Part shown: in pieces, positions 1-5,370 of the stretch
Position numbering within the stretch: position 1 is the stretch's first letter
Layout of the letters: each line of letters begins with the position of its first letter
Assembly: GCA_020846515.1 (NCBI GenBank)
Contig: JADLDX010000937.1
Coordinates: forward strand, 1-5,508
From: Pirellulaceae bacterium
Lineage (GTDB): Bacteria; Planctomycetota; Planctomycetia; Pirellulales; Pirellulaceae
Direction of reading: 5' to 3'
Length of the DNA: 5,508 nucleotides
Translations under genes and position numbers: made by a program
Notes under the pieces: model-generated
The model's input: only the letters and a program-made list of their open reading frames with translations
What the model was told of the DNA's origin: nothing
Database searches by the model: none

Positions 1-213
1 AGAGGGTTAGTTCAGAACTAACCCTCCCAGCTCAGCGCCCGGGAGGGTCGAAAAAACAGGCGCATAAGCCTGTTTTTTCGGGGAGGGTGCCCGCGCCGCA
101 CAGACAAGCTCGCAGCGAAATACTCCACGCCTTGGTTAGCAAGGCGAGCGCCCTCCCCGCCGGAGCTGACGCCAGGCGACCCTCCCGCTGCTACGCAGCG
201 AGAGGGTTAGTTC
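1..213. repeat. Nested inverted-repeat intergenic element
   Basis: This gene-free stretch is made of related palindromic pieces. GAACTAACCCTC at 15-26 is matched in inverse orientation by GAGGGTTAGTTC at 202-213. Further in, GGGAGGGTCG at 41-50 is matched inversely by CGACCCTCCC at 177-186. Together they form imperfect terminal arms of about 36 bases around a 199-base unit. The same arm end (AGAGGGTTAGTTC) also occurs at 1-13, directly abutting the left arm, so 1-13 and 201-213 are direct copies 200 bases apart and 2-26 is a perfect odd-length palindrome. Each arm also folds on itself: ACCCTCCC 21-28 with GGGAGGGT 41-48, and 180-191 with 195-206 (12 positions, one mismatch). The block lies just downstream of the minus-strand sulfatase. 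I infer a dispersed REP/MITE-like family; no transposase is present and copy number cannot be judged from one window. Confidence 0.6.
49..80. terminator. Perfect hairpin, bidirectional terminator candidate
   Basis: CGAAAAAACAGGC (49-61) and GCCTGTTTTTTCG (68-80) form a perfect 13-bp stem with the six-base loop GCATAA. On either strand this reads as A6, a GC-rich core of CAGGC/GCCTG, then T6, the form of a bidirectional intrinsic terminator. It lies about 170 bases beyond the stop of the minus-strand sulfatase, so it could end that transcript and also one entering from the left. It sits inside the inverted-repeat element, so it may instead be a structural part of that repeat. The GC core is only five base pairs, which makes its strength uncertain. 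Confidence 0.5.
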
Positions 214-247
214 CCGGGCAGGAAGGGTTAAATAGACCTGACCCCTT

Positions 248-1819
248 TTATTTTTCGAAGTCTGTTGGGCTGACCCAGCCGGCGTTGACCTTCTCACCAC
301 GCATATACTTTTCGTAGAACCCGGCTCCGTTGGTGGGTATGTATTCATCAAACAACTTACCCTGGCCCAGCATGCGTGGATCATTCTGTTCTCGCAGCTT
401 TTGTTCCATACGCTGTTCCAGTTGCGTCACACGTGTCGCTTGCGACATGGAATCGGCCAGGTTGAACGCACAGTCCCGATCCGTCGTCAGGTCGTATAAC
501 TCTTTGCCCGGTCGCATACCTAAGTTCAATCGCCAGTTGTCGTCTCGATCTTGTCGACCGCGATCGATAATCAGACTCTTCGTGGGGCTGCCGTCGGTGT
601 CCAGGTAGCCTGTCTCGGGATTGCCGGCCGGCCAGCGCGTCGGTTCGTAATTCTTGAGAAACAAATGTGTCGCGGTCACGATGCCGCGAATCGGGTAACC
701 TTGATCGTGCGGACGACCGACATCGGTGCGTTCTTTGCCAATCAACACATGGTCGCGAGCCGCTATCACCTGGCCACTTTTATCACTACTGATGATCTCG
801 CGCAGACTCTGGCCCGTGCAGGGCTGCATGCCACTGTCGGCCCACTGGATCTGAGCCAGGTCGAGGATGGTCGGCGCGATATCGGTGAAGTCAAGAAAAT
901 CATCGACCACGCGACCTGTCACCTTCATTCCCTTAGGCCAACGGATCGCGAAAGGAATATGATTGCTGTCGTGGTACGCATAACCTTTTACGCGGGGGAA
1001 CGGCATGCCATGGTCGCTGGTCACGATGATGATCGTGTTGTCCAATTGTTGTCTGCGTTCCAACTCAGCCACCATGCGTGCCAAGTGACTATCCATCTGT
1101 TCGACTTCGTAGGCGTAGTCCAACATATCGTGTCGCACGGTCTCGTTATCAGGCCAGTAGTTGGGCACGCGGTCGATATCGCTTAGCTGTTTACCGCCAT
1201 GGTTGACACCCGATTTAAATTCGTAGGCGCGGTGCGGCTCTTGCGAACCGTACCAAAAACACCATGGCTCGCCCGCCGGCGCTGCGTCGAGAAAATCGAC
1301 AAAGTTGCCAGCGTAATCATTGTTGGCCATGGCCTTGGTGGGCGGCGCAGCTTTCCGATCATTAAACGGTCGACCAGTGATCTGTCGTGGCTTGCCCTGC
1401 GAGTCGACGGCAATCCCAGGCCCCCAACCTTTGCCCGTGATGCCCATGTGCCAACCTTGTTCTGTTAACACTTCCGGCCAACTCTTGAATTTGGATGGGA
1501 AATGAGCCATGTGGTTGCCCGCCTCTTCGTTTTGCCAGAGGTGGCGGCCGGTCAGCACGATCGCGCGCGAAGGCGCGCACTTGGCCATCGGCGTGTAGGC
1601 TTGATTGAACAAGACGCCTTCGCGTGCAATGCGATCAAACGTGGGCGTCTTCACCCAGGTCGTCCCATAAGCACCTGCATGCAACCCCCAGTCATCAGCG
1701 ATGGCGAATAAAATGTTGGGACGCGCGGGCTTGCCCGCCGTCTTCGTGGGTGCTTGGGCCATGGCCGCCAGCGGCAGGATGGATAAGCAGAGCCCCATGA
1801 GCGTGCGCAGCATGAGCAT
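248..1819 (-). CDS. Secreted type I sulfatase (arylsulfatase family)
   Basis: A 523-residue formylglycine-dependent sulfatase that would hydrolyse sulfate esters or sulfamates, probably on a polysaccharide, in the periplasm or outside the cell. The start at 1819 is chosen because it opens directly on a Sec signal peptide ([23 protein letters not shown], cleavage near residues 21-23); an in-frame start 27 codons upstream would bury it. Only a weak GAG precedes this ATG. Motifs in order: [11 protein letters not shown] with metal ligands D42-D43; CAPSR, with C81 the residue to be converted to formylglycine and R85, followed by LTGR; K130 in GITGKGWG; H196 in GSQEPHR; D269-H270 in TSDHG; and K278. 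All expected catalytic and Ca2+-binding positions are present and the length is normal. It is divergent from, and paralogous to, the sulfatase at 2143. Planctomycete relatives are often annotated as heparan N-sulfatases, but I cannot assign the substrate. Confidence 0.93.
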   Translation of the reverse strand: MLMLRTLMGLCLSILPLAAMAQAPTKTAGKPARPNILFAIADDWGLHAGAYGTTWVKTPTFDRIAREGVLFNQAYTPMAKCAPSRAIVLTGRHLWQNEEAGNHMAHFPSKFKSWPEVLTEQGWHMGITGKGWGPGIAVDSQGKPRQITGRPFNDRKAAPPTKAMANNDYAGNFVDFLDAAPAGEPWCFWYGSQEPHRAYEFKSGVNHGGKQLSDIDRVPNYWPDNETVRHDMLDYAYEVEQMDSHLARMVAELERRQQLDNTIIIVTSDHGMPFPRVKGYAYHDSNHIPFAIRWPKGMKVTGRVVDDFLDFTDIAPTILDLAQIQWADSGMQPCTGQSLREIISSDKSGQVIAARDHVLIGKERTDVGRPHDQGYPIRGIVTATHLFLKNYEPTRWPAGNPETGYLDTDGSPTKSLIIDRGRQDRDDNWRLNLGMRPGKELYDLTTDRDCAFNLADSMSQATRVTQLEQRMEQKLREQNDPRMLGQGKLFDEYIPTNGAGFYEKYMRGEKVNAGWVSPTDFEK

Positions 1820-2060
1820 AGTAAGTCTCGATATGGAAGGAGTGTGGGGGTGACGTTGGTTCACGCTGGCCACCCGAACAACTGATCGGTGGCACAGCAT
1901 TCAACCGCAGGGCCTGAGCCTTCAACAGCCAGTCGGCTGCGAATCGGCAGCACCTCAACTGTTCAATGACTATCAGATAAAGTAGCATCCATTTCCACGG
2001 CGCCCAACACCCAACATCTTAATCGGATGTCCAAGCACTTCGTACTGTAAACATTAACAT

Positions 2061-2101
2061 GTCCGAATGGACCCAAGTCCGAGCTAACCCTTCGGACTGG
2101 G
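2061..2101 (+). promoter_or_regulatory. Overlapping alternative hairpins in sulfatase leader
   Basis: The segment TTCGGACT (2091-2098) can pair with two different upstream segments. GTCCGAA (2061-2067) matches 2091-2097 over 7 bp. AGTCCGA (2076-2082) matches 2092-2098 over 7 bp and extends by CCC/GGG (2072-2074 with 2099-2101) past one bulged A. The two folds exclude each other. They lie about 40 bases before the start codon of the plus-strand sulfatase, so they would be in its 5' leader if transcription begins further upstream. A regulatory role (leader switch or operator) is inference; the transcription start is unknown. Confidence 0.3.
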
Positions 2102-2107
2102 TACTAT

Positions 2108-2127
2108 GCTTGCCCACGCTTGCCCAC
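2108..2127 (+). repeat. 10-bp perfect tandem duplication
   Basis: GCTTGCCCAC occurs twice without a gap (2108-2117 and 2118-2127), ending three bases before the ribosome binding site of the plus-strand sulfatase. The period is close to one helical turn, so tandem protein binding sites are possible, but a simple slippage duplication explains it equally well. Confidence 0.5.
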
Positions 2128-2130
2128 TGC

Positions 2131-2134
2131 GAGG
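2131..2134 (+). promoter_or_regulatory. Ribosome binding site deciding the sulfatase start
   Basis: GAGG at 2131-2134 lies eight bases before the ATG at 2143. It supports that start over the in-frame ATG at 2059, which would add 28 residues ahead of an obvious signal peptide. Confidence 0.65.
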
Positions 2135-2142
2135 AAACCCCA

Positions 2143-3834
2143 ATGAACCGCTACACTTGCCAGGTCGCTCTGCTGGTCGTGTGCCTGTTTGCCGTCCAAA
2201 CACAAGCACAGTCACAAGCACAGTCACAAGCACAGTCACAAGCACAAGCACAGGCACAAGCACAGGCACAGGCACAATCAGACGACGCAACACGCAAGAC
2301 CAAGAAGCCCAACATCTTGTTTCTGTTCGCAGATGACTGGGGACGGTACGCCAGCATCTATGCTCAAGCAGATGCGGTGGCGGGTATCAACTCGGTCGTG
2401 CGCACGCCCAATTTCGACAACGTCGCCAAGAGCGGCGTATTGTTTCGCAATGCGCATGTTAATGCCCCGAGTTGCACGCCATGTCGCAGTTCGCTGTTAT
2501 CTGGCCAATACTTCTGGCGGACGGGACGCGGAGCTATCTTGCGTGGTGCCGTCTGGGATAGTTCGATTCCGGCTTATCCCTTGTTGCTCCGCGATGCTGG
2601 ATATCACATCGGCAAGAGTTACAAAGTTTGGAGCCCAGGCAGCCCGGCAGATGCACCTTATGGTGGTCAAAAGTATGCATTTCAAAAAGCCGGGGGACGC
2701 GTCAACAACTTCTCGGAGAACGTGACCAAGATGGTGGCCAGCGGCAAAGAGTTAGCCGCCGCCAAAGAAGAACTGTATGCAGAAGTTCGCGGAAATTTTA
2801 AAGACTTTCTGAAGGCCCAATCGGCTGACACGCCCTTCTGCTATTGGTACGGACCGACCAACGTGCATCGCATGTGGATTAAGGGCAGCGGTCAGAAACT
2901 ATGGAACATTGATCCGGATCAATTGAAAGGCAAACTGCCACCTTACTTGCCGGATGTGCCCGAAGTGCGCGAAGACCTGGCTGATTACTTTGGCGAGATC
3001 GCAGCCTGGGATGCCTGCATTGGAGTTCTGTTGGATGAGTTAAATAAGAGTGGTCAGCGCGACAACACGCTGATCGTCATCAGCGGCGATCATGGCGCTC
3101 CCGGCTTTCCACACGGCAAGTGCAACTTGTATGGTTTTGGCACGGGTGTGTCGCTGGCCATCAGCGGCCCGGGTGTGAAAGGTGGCCGTGTGGTCGATGA
3201 CTTTGTGAACCTGATGGACCTGGCGCCTACATTCTTGGAAGCAGGCGGAGTAGCTATTCCGGAAGTGATGACCGGCCGCAGTTTATGGCCGGTACTCAAG
3301 TCGGGTCAATCCGGGCAGGTGGATCCGGCGCGTGCCTGGGTGGTAACAGGTCGCGAGCGGCATGTTGAAAGCGCTCGCGCCGATTTCACACCCTACCCGC
3401 AGCGCGCGCTGCGATCATCTCGGCATGTCCTGATCGTCAACTTCCGCCCCGATCGCTGGCCATTGGGCGATCCCTATGGTCTGGACAGCGCTACACCACC
3501 AACTGCCCAAACGATCACCACCACAACACGCGCCACACTACCCGATGAAGACGCCAGTCCAACGAAAGCCTGGCTGGTGGGTCAGCGCAATTCGGCTGAG
3601 TGGAAGAGCCATTTCGATTGGGTCTATGGCAAACGTCCAAAGTACGAACTGTATGATCTTCAGCTCGATCCTCACGAGACGAAAAATGTGGCCGACGATC
3701 CAGCCTATGCCAAGATCAAGCAGGAGTACGAGCAACGCCTGATGGCGGAACTAACACGCACAGGCGATCCGCGTCTGATCAACGACGGCCAATTCTTTGA
3801 AACACCGCCCATGTCAGGACCGGTCAAAGAATGA
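2143..3834 (+). CDS. Secreted type I sulfatase with Gln-Ala/Ser repeat linker
   Basis: A 563-residue formylglycine-dependent sulfatase, expected outside the cytoplasm and acting on sulfated glycans. The start at 2143 has a good ribosome binding site and opens on a signal peptide ([20 protein letters not shown]). A 26-residue Gln-Ala/Gln-Ser tract follows (residues 21-46). Catalytic-domain motifs: [11 protein letters not shown] with D64-D65; CTPCR with C111 as predicted formylglycine and R115, then SSLLSGQ; K161 in KSYKVW, which aligns with K130 of the other sulfatase without gaps; H242 in GPTNVHR; D316-H317 in SGDHG; and K326. The motif has Cys in place of the usual Ser of CxPSR, and GQ in place of the usual GR after the helix. 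The minimal CxPxR recognised by formylglycine-generating enzyme is kept, so activity is likely. The C-terminal part carries [16 protein letters not shown], typical of the family. It is paralogous to the divergent neighbour; substrate not assignable. Confidence 0.94.
   Translation: MNRYTCQVALLVVCLFAVQTQAQSQAQSQAQSQAQAQAQAQAQAQSDDATRKTKKPNILFLFADDWGRYASIYAQADAVAGINSVVRTPNFDNVAKSGVLFRNAHVNAPSCTPCRSSLLSGQYFWRTGRGAILRGAVWDSSIPAYPLLLRDAGYHIGKSYKVWSPGSPADAPYGGQKYAFQKAGGRVNNFSENVTKMVASGKELAAAKEELYAEVRGNFKDFLKAQSADTPFCYWYGPTNVHRMWIKGSGQKLWNIDPDQLKGKLPPYLPDVPEVREDLADYFGEIAAWDACIGVLLDELNKSGQRDNTLIVISGDHGAPGFPHGKCNLYGFGTGVSLAISGPGVKGGRVVDDFVNLMDLAPTFLEAGGVAIPEVMTGRSLWPVLKSGQSGQVDPARAWVVTGRERHVESARADFTPYPQRALRSSRHVLIVNFRPDRWPLGDPYGLDSATPPTAQTITTTTRATLPDEDASPTKAWLVGQRNSAEWKSHFDWVYGKRPKYELYDLQLDPHETKNVADDPAYAKIKQEYEQRLMAELTRTGDPRLINDGQFFETPPMSGPVKE
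2203..2280 (+). repeat. In-frame 12-bp/6-bp tandem repeat (QAQS/QAQA)
   Basis: Three exact copies of CAAGCACAGTCA (2203-2238) are followed by degenerate six-base units CA[AG]GCA and a closing CAATCA, 78 bases in all. They encode QAQS three times, then alternating QA, then QS. The tract lies right after the hydrophobic core of the signal peptide of the plus-strand sulfatase and ends one codon before DDATRKTKK and the catalytic domain. All units are multiples of three, so copy-number change would alter linker length without breaking the frame. Confidence 0.9.
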
Positions 3835-3848
3835 TGCGTTCCATGGTA

Positions 3849-3870
3849 GAGCAATTGTCCTCAATTGCTC
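3849..3870 (+). terminator. Perfect 9-bp hairpin after sulfatase
   Basis: GAGCAATTG (3849-3857) and CAATTGCTC (3862-3870) form a perfect 9-bp stem with loop TCCT, starting 14 bases after the sulfatase stop codon. No T-run follows directly, so this is a weak intrinsic terminator or a 3'-end stabilising hairpin. It favours separating the sulfatase transcript from the downstream dehydrogenase gene. Confidence 0.4.
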
Positions 3871-3897
3871 GAAGTTTGTAGTGTGCGCGACGAACAG

Positions 3898-3927
3898 TTG
3901 ACGACAACGGTTCACCAATTTTTTAAT
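3898..3927 (+). promoter_or_regulatory. Sigma70-type promoter for the dehydrogenase
   Basis: TTGACG (3898-3903) matches the -35 consensus at five of six positions and TTTAAT (3922-3927) matches the -10 consensus at five of six, with an 18-base spacer. Transcription would start about 7-9 bases after the -10 box, at about 3934-3936, and the ATG is at 3936. The gene also lacks any Shine-Dalgarno sequence, so a leaderless or nearly leaderless mRNA is suggested. It is the best promoter match I found in the window. Confidence 0.5.
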
Positions 3928-3935
3928 TACTCAGC

Positions 3936-4724
3936 ATGTGGAGCGACAAGTTGCCAAACAAGGTAAGCATTGTGACCGGTGGTGGAACCGGAGTAGGACG
4001 CGAGACTTCATTGGCCTTAGCTCGTCTGGGGCACAATGTCGTGGTGAATTATTCTCGTTCGCAGACCGAAGCCGATGAGACGGCGCAGGCGATTGAGGCG
4101 CTGGGTGTGCGCGCCTTGTCAGTGCAAGCCGACGTGGCCGACGACGCTGCGTGTCGATCCATGGTGGCGCTGGCCAAAAAAGAGTTTGGCCGCGTCGATG
4201 TATTGGTCAACTGTGCGGGCACCACCGATTTCATCCCGTTTGCCGACTTGGAAGCGGTAAGTGATGAGCATTGGATCCGGCTCTACCAAGTCAATGTGGT
4301 CGGAGCTTTTCATTGTGCGCGGGCAGTACGCGACGAAATGTTAGCCGTTGGTGGAGGCATGATTGTCAACGTATCGAGTGTGGCAGCGCAGCTGGGGCAG
4401 GGGAGTTCAATCCCTTACTGTTGCACGAAAGCGGCGCTCGACAACTTGACCGTCTCCTTGGCGCGAACTCTAGCACCTCACATTCGCGTCAATGGCATCG
4501 CACCAGGCTTTATCGATGGCCGCTGGACGCAGAACGGTTTAGGCGAGAAGTATAACGCCATCAAACAAGCCTACGAAAAGAGTTTGCCGTTAGGCTGCGT
4601 ATGCCAACCGGTTGATATCGCCGATGGTATTCTCAGCCTGATCACGGGTAGTCGGCTAGTCACTGGCCAAACGCTGACCGTTGACGCCGGCATGATGATC
4701 AGCGGATACCAAGTGAAATTCTAA
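3936..4724 (+). CDS. Classical short-chain dehydrogenase/reductase (SDR)
   Basis: A 262-residue cytoplasmic NAD(P)-dependent oxidoreductase with a single Rossmann fold, the usual length for classical SDRs. Visible motifs: TGGGTGVG (residues 14-21), the nucleotide-binding glycine motif; D66-V67 next to the adenine site; NCAG (92-95); catalytic N120, S148, Y161 and K165 (YCCTK, with Ser exactly 13 residues before Tyr); and PGF after the sixth strand. VTGQTLTVDAG near the end is the usual C-terminal SDR signature. Arg41 after the second strand (NYSRS) suggests NADP(H) preference. The sequence is of the FabG / glucose-dehydrogenase type and the substrate cannot be assigned. No Shine-Dalgarno precedes the ATG, and a promoter at 3898-3927 suggests separate expression. 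Its place 101 bases after a sulfatase is compatible with a role in sugar metabolism, but this is weak evidence. Confidence 0.92.
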   Translation: MWSDKLPNKVSIVTGGGTGVGRETSLALARLGHNVVVNYSRSQTEADETAQAIEALGVRALSVQADVADDAACRSMVALAKKEFGRVDVLVNCAGTTDFIPFADLEAVSDEHWIRLYQVNVVGAFHCARAVRDEMLAVGGGMIVNVSSVAAQLGQGSSIPYCCTKAALDNLTVSLARTLAPHIRVNGIAPGFIDGRWTQNGLGEKYNAIKQAYEKSLPLGCVCQPVDIADGILSLITGSRLVTGQTLTVDAGMMISGYQVKF

Positions 4725-4745
4725 TGTCTTACTGATGTTCGAAGC

Positions 4746-4781
4746 GGAGGCCGAAAGAAGCGCAGCGCTGTTGCGGCCTCC
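4746..4781 (+). terminator. GC-rich hairpin after the dehydrogenase
   Basis: GGAGGCCG (4746-4753) pairs perfectly with CGGCCTCC (4774-4781). The 20-base interior can form a further small stem (AGCG/CGCT). It begins 21 bases after the stop codon and is the most likely transcript end for the dehydrogenase. There is no T-run after it, so it is either a weak intrinsic terminator or a 3' stabiliser. Confidence 0.45.
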
Positions 4782-4879
4782 CTGTTAACCTGCCTATCAA
4801 CCTCTCGATTACCCTAACGCTGGTCCTTCGCTATACAGCCGGACGATGGGTTGCCCGTCTGCGGGCAGATTCTGCTGCG

Positions 4880-4904
4880 AGCTGTGGGGGCTACAGCTTC
4901 TTTT
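4880..4904 (+). terminator. Weak terminator-like hairpin
   Basis: AGCTGT (4880-4885) pairs with ACAGCT (4893-4898) around loop GGGGGCT, followed by TCTTTT. The stem is short but has the stem-plus-T layout of an intrinsic terminator, possibly a backup for the dehydrogenase transcript. The nearby GCCCG/CGGGC hairpin (4853-4866) may belong to the same structured region. Confidence 0.25.
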
Positions 4905-4946
4905 GCGGTCTTGCGATAGACTACGCCTCCCCTTCCTCCTAACGCT

Positions 4947-5030
4947 GTGAAGCATTTTAAAAGCGGAACGGCGCAAGCCGTCCGGTATGTGAAGCATTTT
5001 AAAAGCGGAACGGCGCAAGCCGTCCGGTAT
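4947..5030 (+). repeat. Two perfect 42-bp tandem copies with REP-like hairpin
   Basis: Positions 4947-4988 and 4989-5030 are identical over 42 bases. Each copy starts with GTGAAGCAT, which in the first copy is also the inner part of the left terminal inverted repeat, then the palindrome TTTTAAAA, then the hairpin CGGAACGGC-GCAA-GCCGTCCG. That hairpin has a 5-bp stem ACGGC/GCCGT with a GNRA-type GCAA loop, extended by CGG/CCG past one bulged A. The form resembles bacterial REP sequences, and I recall similar GGAACGGCGCAAGCCGTCC repeats between planctomycete genes, though I cannot check it here. Confidence 0.85.
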
Positions 5031-5048
5031 ATCCCGGTAGTCATAGGA

Positions 5049-5073
5049 ACCGGAGGGCTTGCGTCCAACCGCT
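5049..5073 (-). repeat. Degenerate inverted third copy of the REP-like hairpin
   Basis: Read on the minus strand, this 25-base segment matches the hairpin part of the 42-bp repeat at 20 of 25 positions. The changes mostly keep the fold: one C-G pair has become G-C, one has become a G-U wobble, and the outer CGG/CCG stem and four-base loop remain. It lies inside the MITE-like element, facing the two perfect copies. Confidence 0.55.
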
Positions 5074-5370
5074 ACAAATGCCGGAGTTCGCGAGCAAACA
5101 TGCTTCACAGCGTTGCCTTCCTCCGCAATGCCTTGCGCATTCCCACCCGAGATCGTTTGAGCTTAGCCTTATAGCCCCTCCATGGCGGAACCTCACCCAG
5201 CAGTTGGAACTGTCGCGGCTGCCGTTGTTCCGGCTGATTATCTCTGCCGAGCACTTAAGAAAATTTTTTCGTTTTGTGCAAGAAGTTGACGTGAGCCGCG
5301 TACTCATCGCACTGGGTCGCCGTCTGGTCTAAATCTGTGCGCCCTTTAGTCCCTTGCCAGAGTTGACAAC

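Larger units (their letters stand above)
1820..2142. other. Divergent sulfatase intergenic spacer
   Basis: These 323 bases separate the starts of two divergent sulfatase genes and should contain both promoters. I see no convincing -35/-10 pair for either gene. The right part holds overlapping hairpins (2061-2101) and a 10-bp tandem duplication (2108-2127) ahead of the ribosome binding site at 2131. A small hairpin, GCTGC/GCAGC around 1936-1951, is unremarkable. Reading frames that run into the spacer from both sides encode no recognisable protein and are better explained as sequence upstream of the true starts. Confidence 0.6.
4940..5115. mobile_element. MITE-like non-autonomous element with 9-bp flanking repeats
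   Basis: AACGCTGTGAAGCAT (4941-4955) is repeated perfectly in inverse orientation as ATGCTTCACAGCGTT (5100-5114). Outside these 15-bp terminal inverted repeats, with one base between on each side, the direct repeat CCTTCCTCC occurs at 4931-4939 and 5116-5124. This symmetric layout is that of a 176-bp miniature transposable element with a 9-bp target-site duplication. There is no room for a transposase, so it would need one in trans. The interior holds a 42-bp tandem duplication and a degenerate inverted copy of the same REP-like hairpin, so the whole unit has rough two-fold symmetry. The direct repeat is pyrimidine-rich, so chance is less remote than for a mixed 9-mer. Confidence 0.6.
4725..5370. 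other. 646-base gene-free region with hairpins and mobile element
   Basis: I see no convincing gene between the dehydrogenase stop and the LEPR-x-LL gene. From left to right it holds a terminator-like hairpin (4746-4781), two smaller hairpins (4853-4866 and 4880-4898), a MITE-like element (4940-5115) with flanking direct repeats, and a last stretch (5125-5370) with only an AT-rich patch at about 5258-5276. Open frames on both strands here run through the repeats and resemble no family. No clear promoter for the gene at 5371 was recognised. Confidence 0.6.

Noticed and set aside
551..1186. 211-codon plus-strand open frame
   Set aside because: It lies entirely antisense to the well-supported minus-strand sulfatase, has low-complexity His/Val-rich content and matches no family I recognise.
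1820..1900. Longer start for the minus-strand sulfatase at 1900
   Set aside because: It would place 27 charged or polar residues before a clear signal peptide; the ATG at 1819 fits an exported protein.
2059..2142. Longer start for the plus-strand sulfatase at 2059
   Set aside because: It would hide the signal peptide and run through the leader hairpins; the ATG at 2143 has GAGG at proper spacing.
2189..2725. 178-codon plus-strand frame beginning with Lys/His repeats
   Set aside because: It is the shifted reading of the 12-bp repeat and the sulfatase N-terminal region; the sulfatase frame carries all catalytic motifs.
248..4724. A new multigene defence or polysaccharide system
   Set aside because: Only two sulfatases and a generic dehydrogenase are present. 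There is no transporter, regulator, glycoside hydrolase or defence-type gene to support a system claim from this window alone.
4947..5073. CRISPR array
   Set aside because: The repeats are directly adjacent with no spacers, only two are perfect, and no cas genes are present.
4809..5108. Minus-strand frames through the tandem repeat containing PDGLRRSAFKMLH twice
   Set aside because: The duplicated peptide is simply the translated 42-bp repeat. Such frames are typical false genes over planctomycete repeats.
5078..5332. 84-codon plus-strand frame before the LEPR-x-LL gene
   Set aside because: It begins inside the mobile element, crosses its right end and flanking repeat, and has no ribosome binding site or recognisable motif. 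A short real peptide cannot be fully excluded, but support is lacking.
5286..5368. -35-like boxes TTGACG (5286-5291) and TTGACA (5363-5368) as promoter for the LEPR-x-LL gene
   Set aside because: The first has no -10-like box at 16-18 bases (GCACTG there), and the second lies directly before the ATG, so it cannot drive this gene from its own start.
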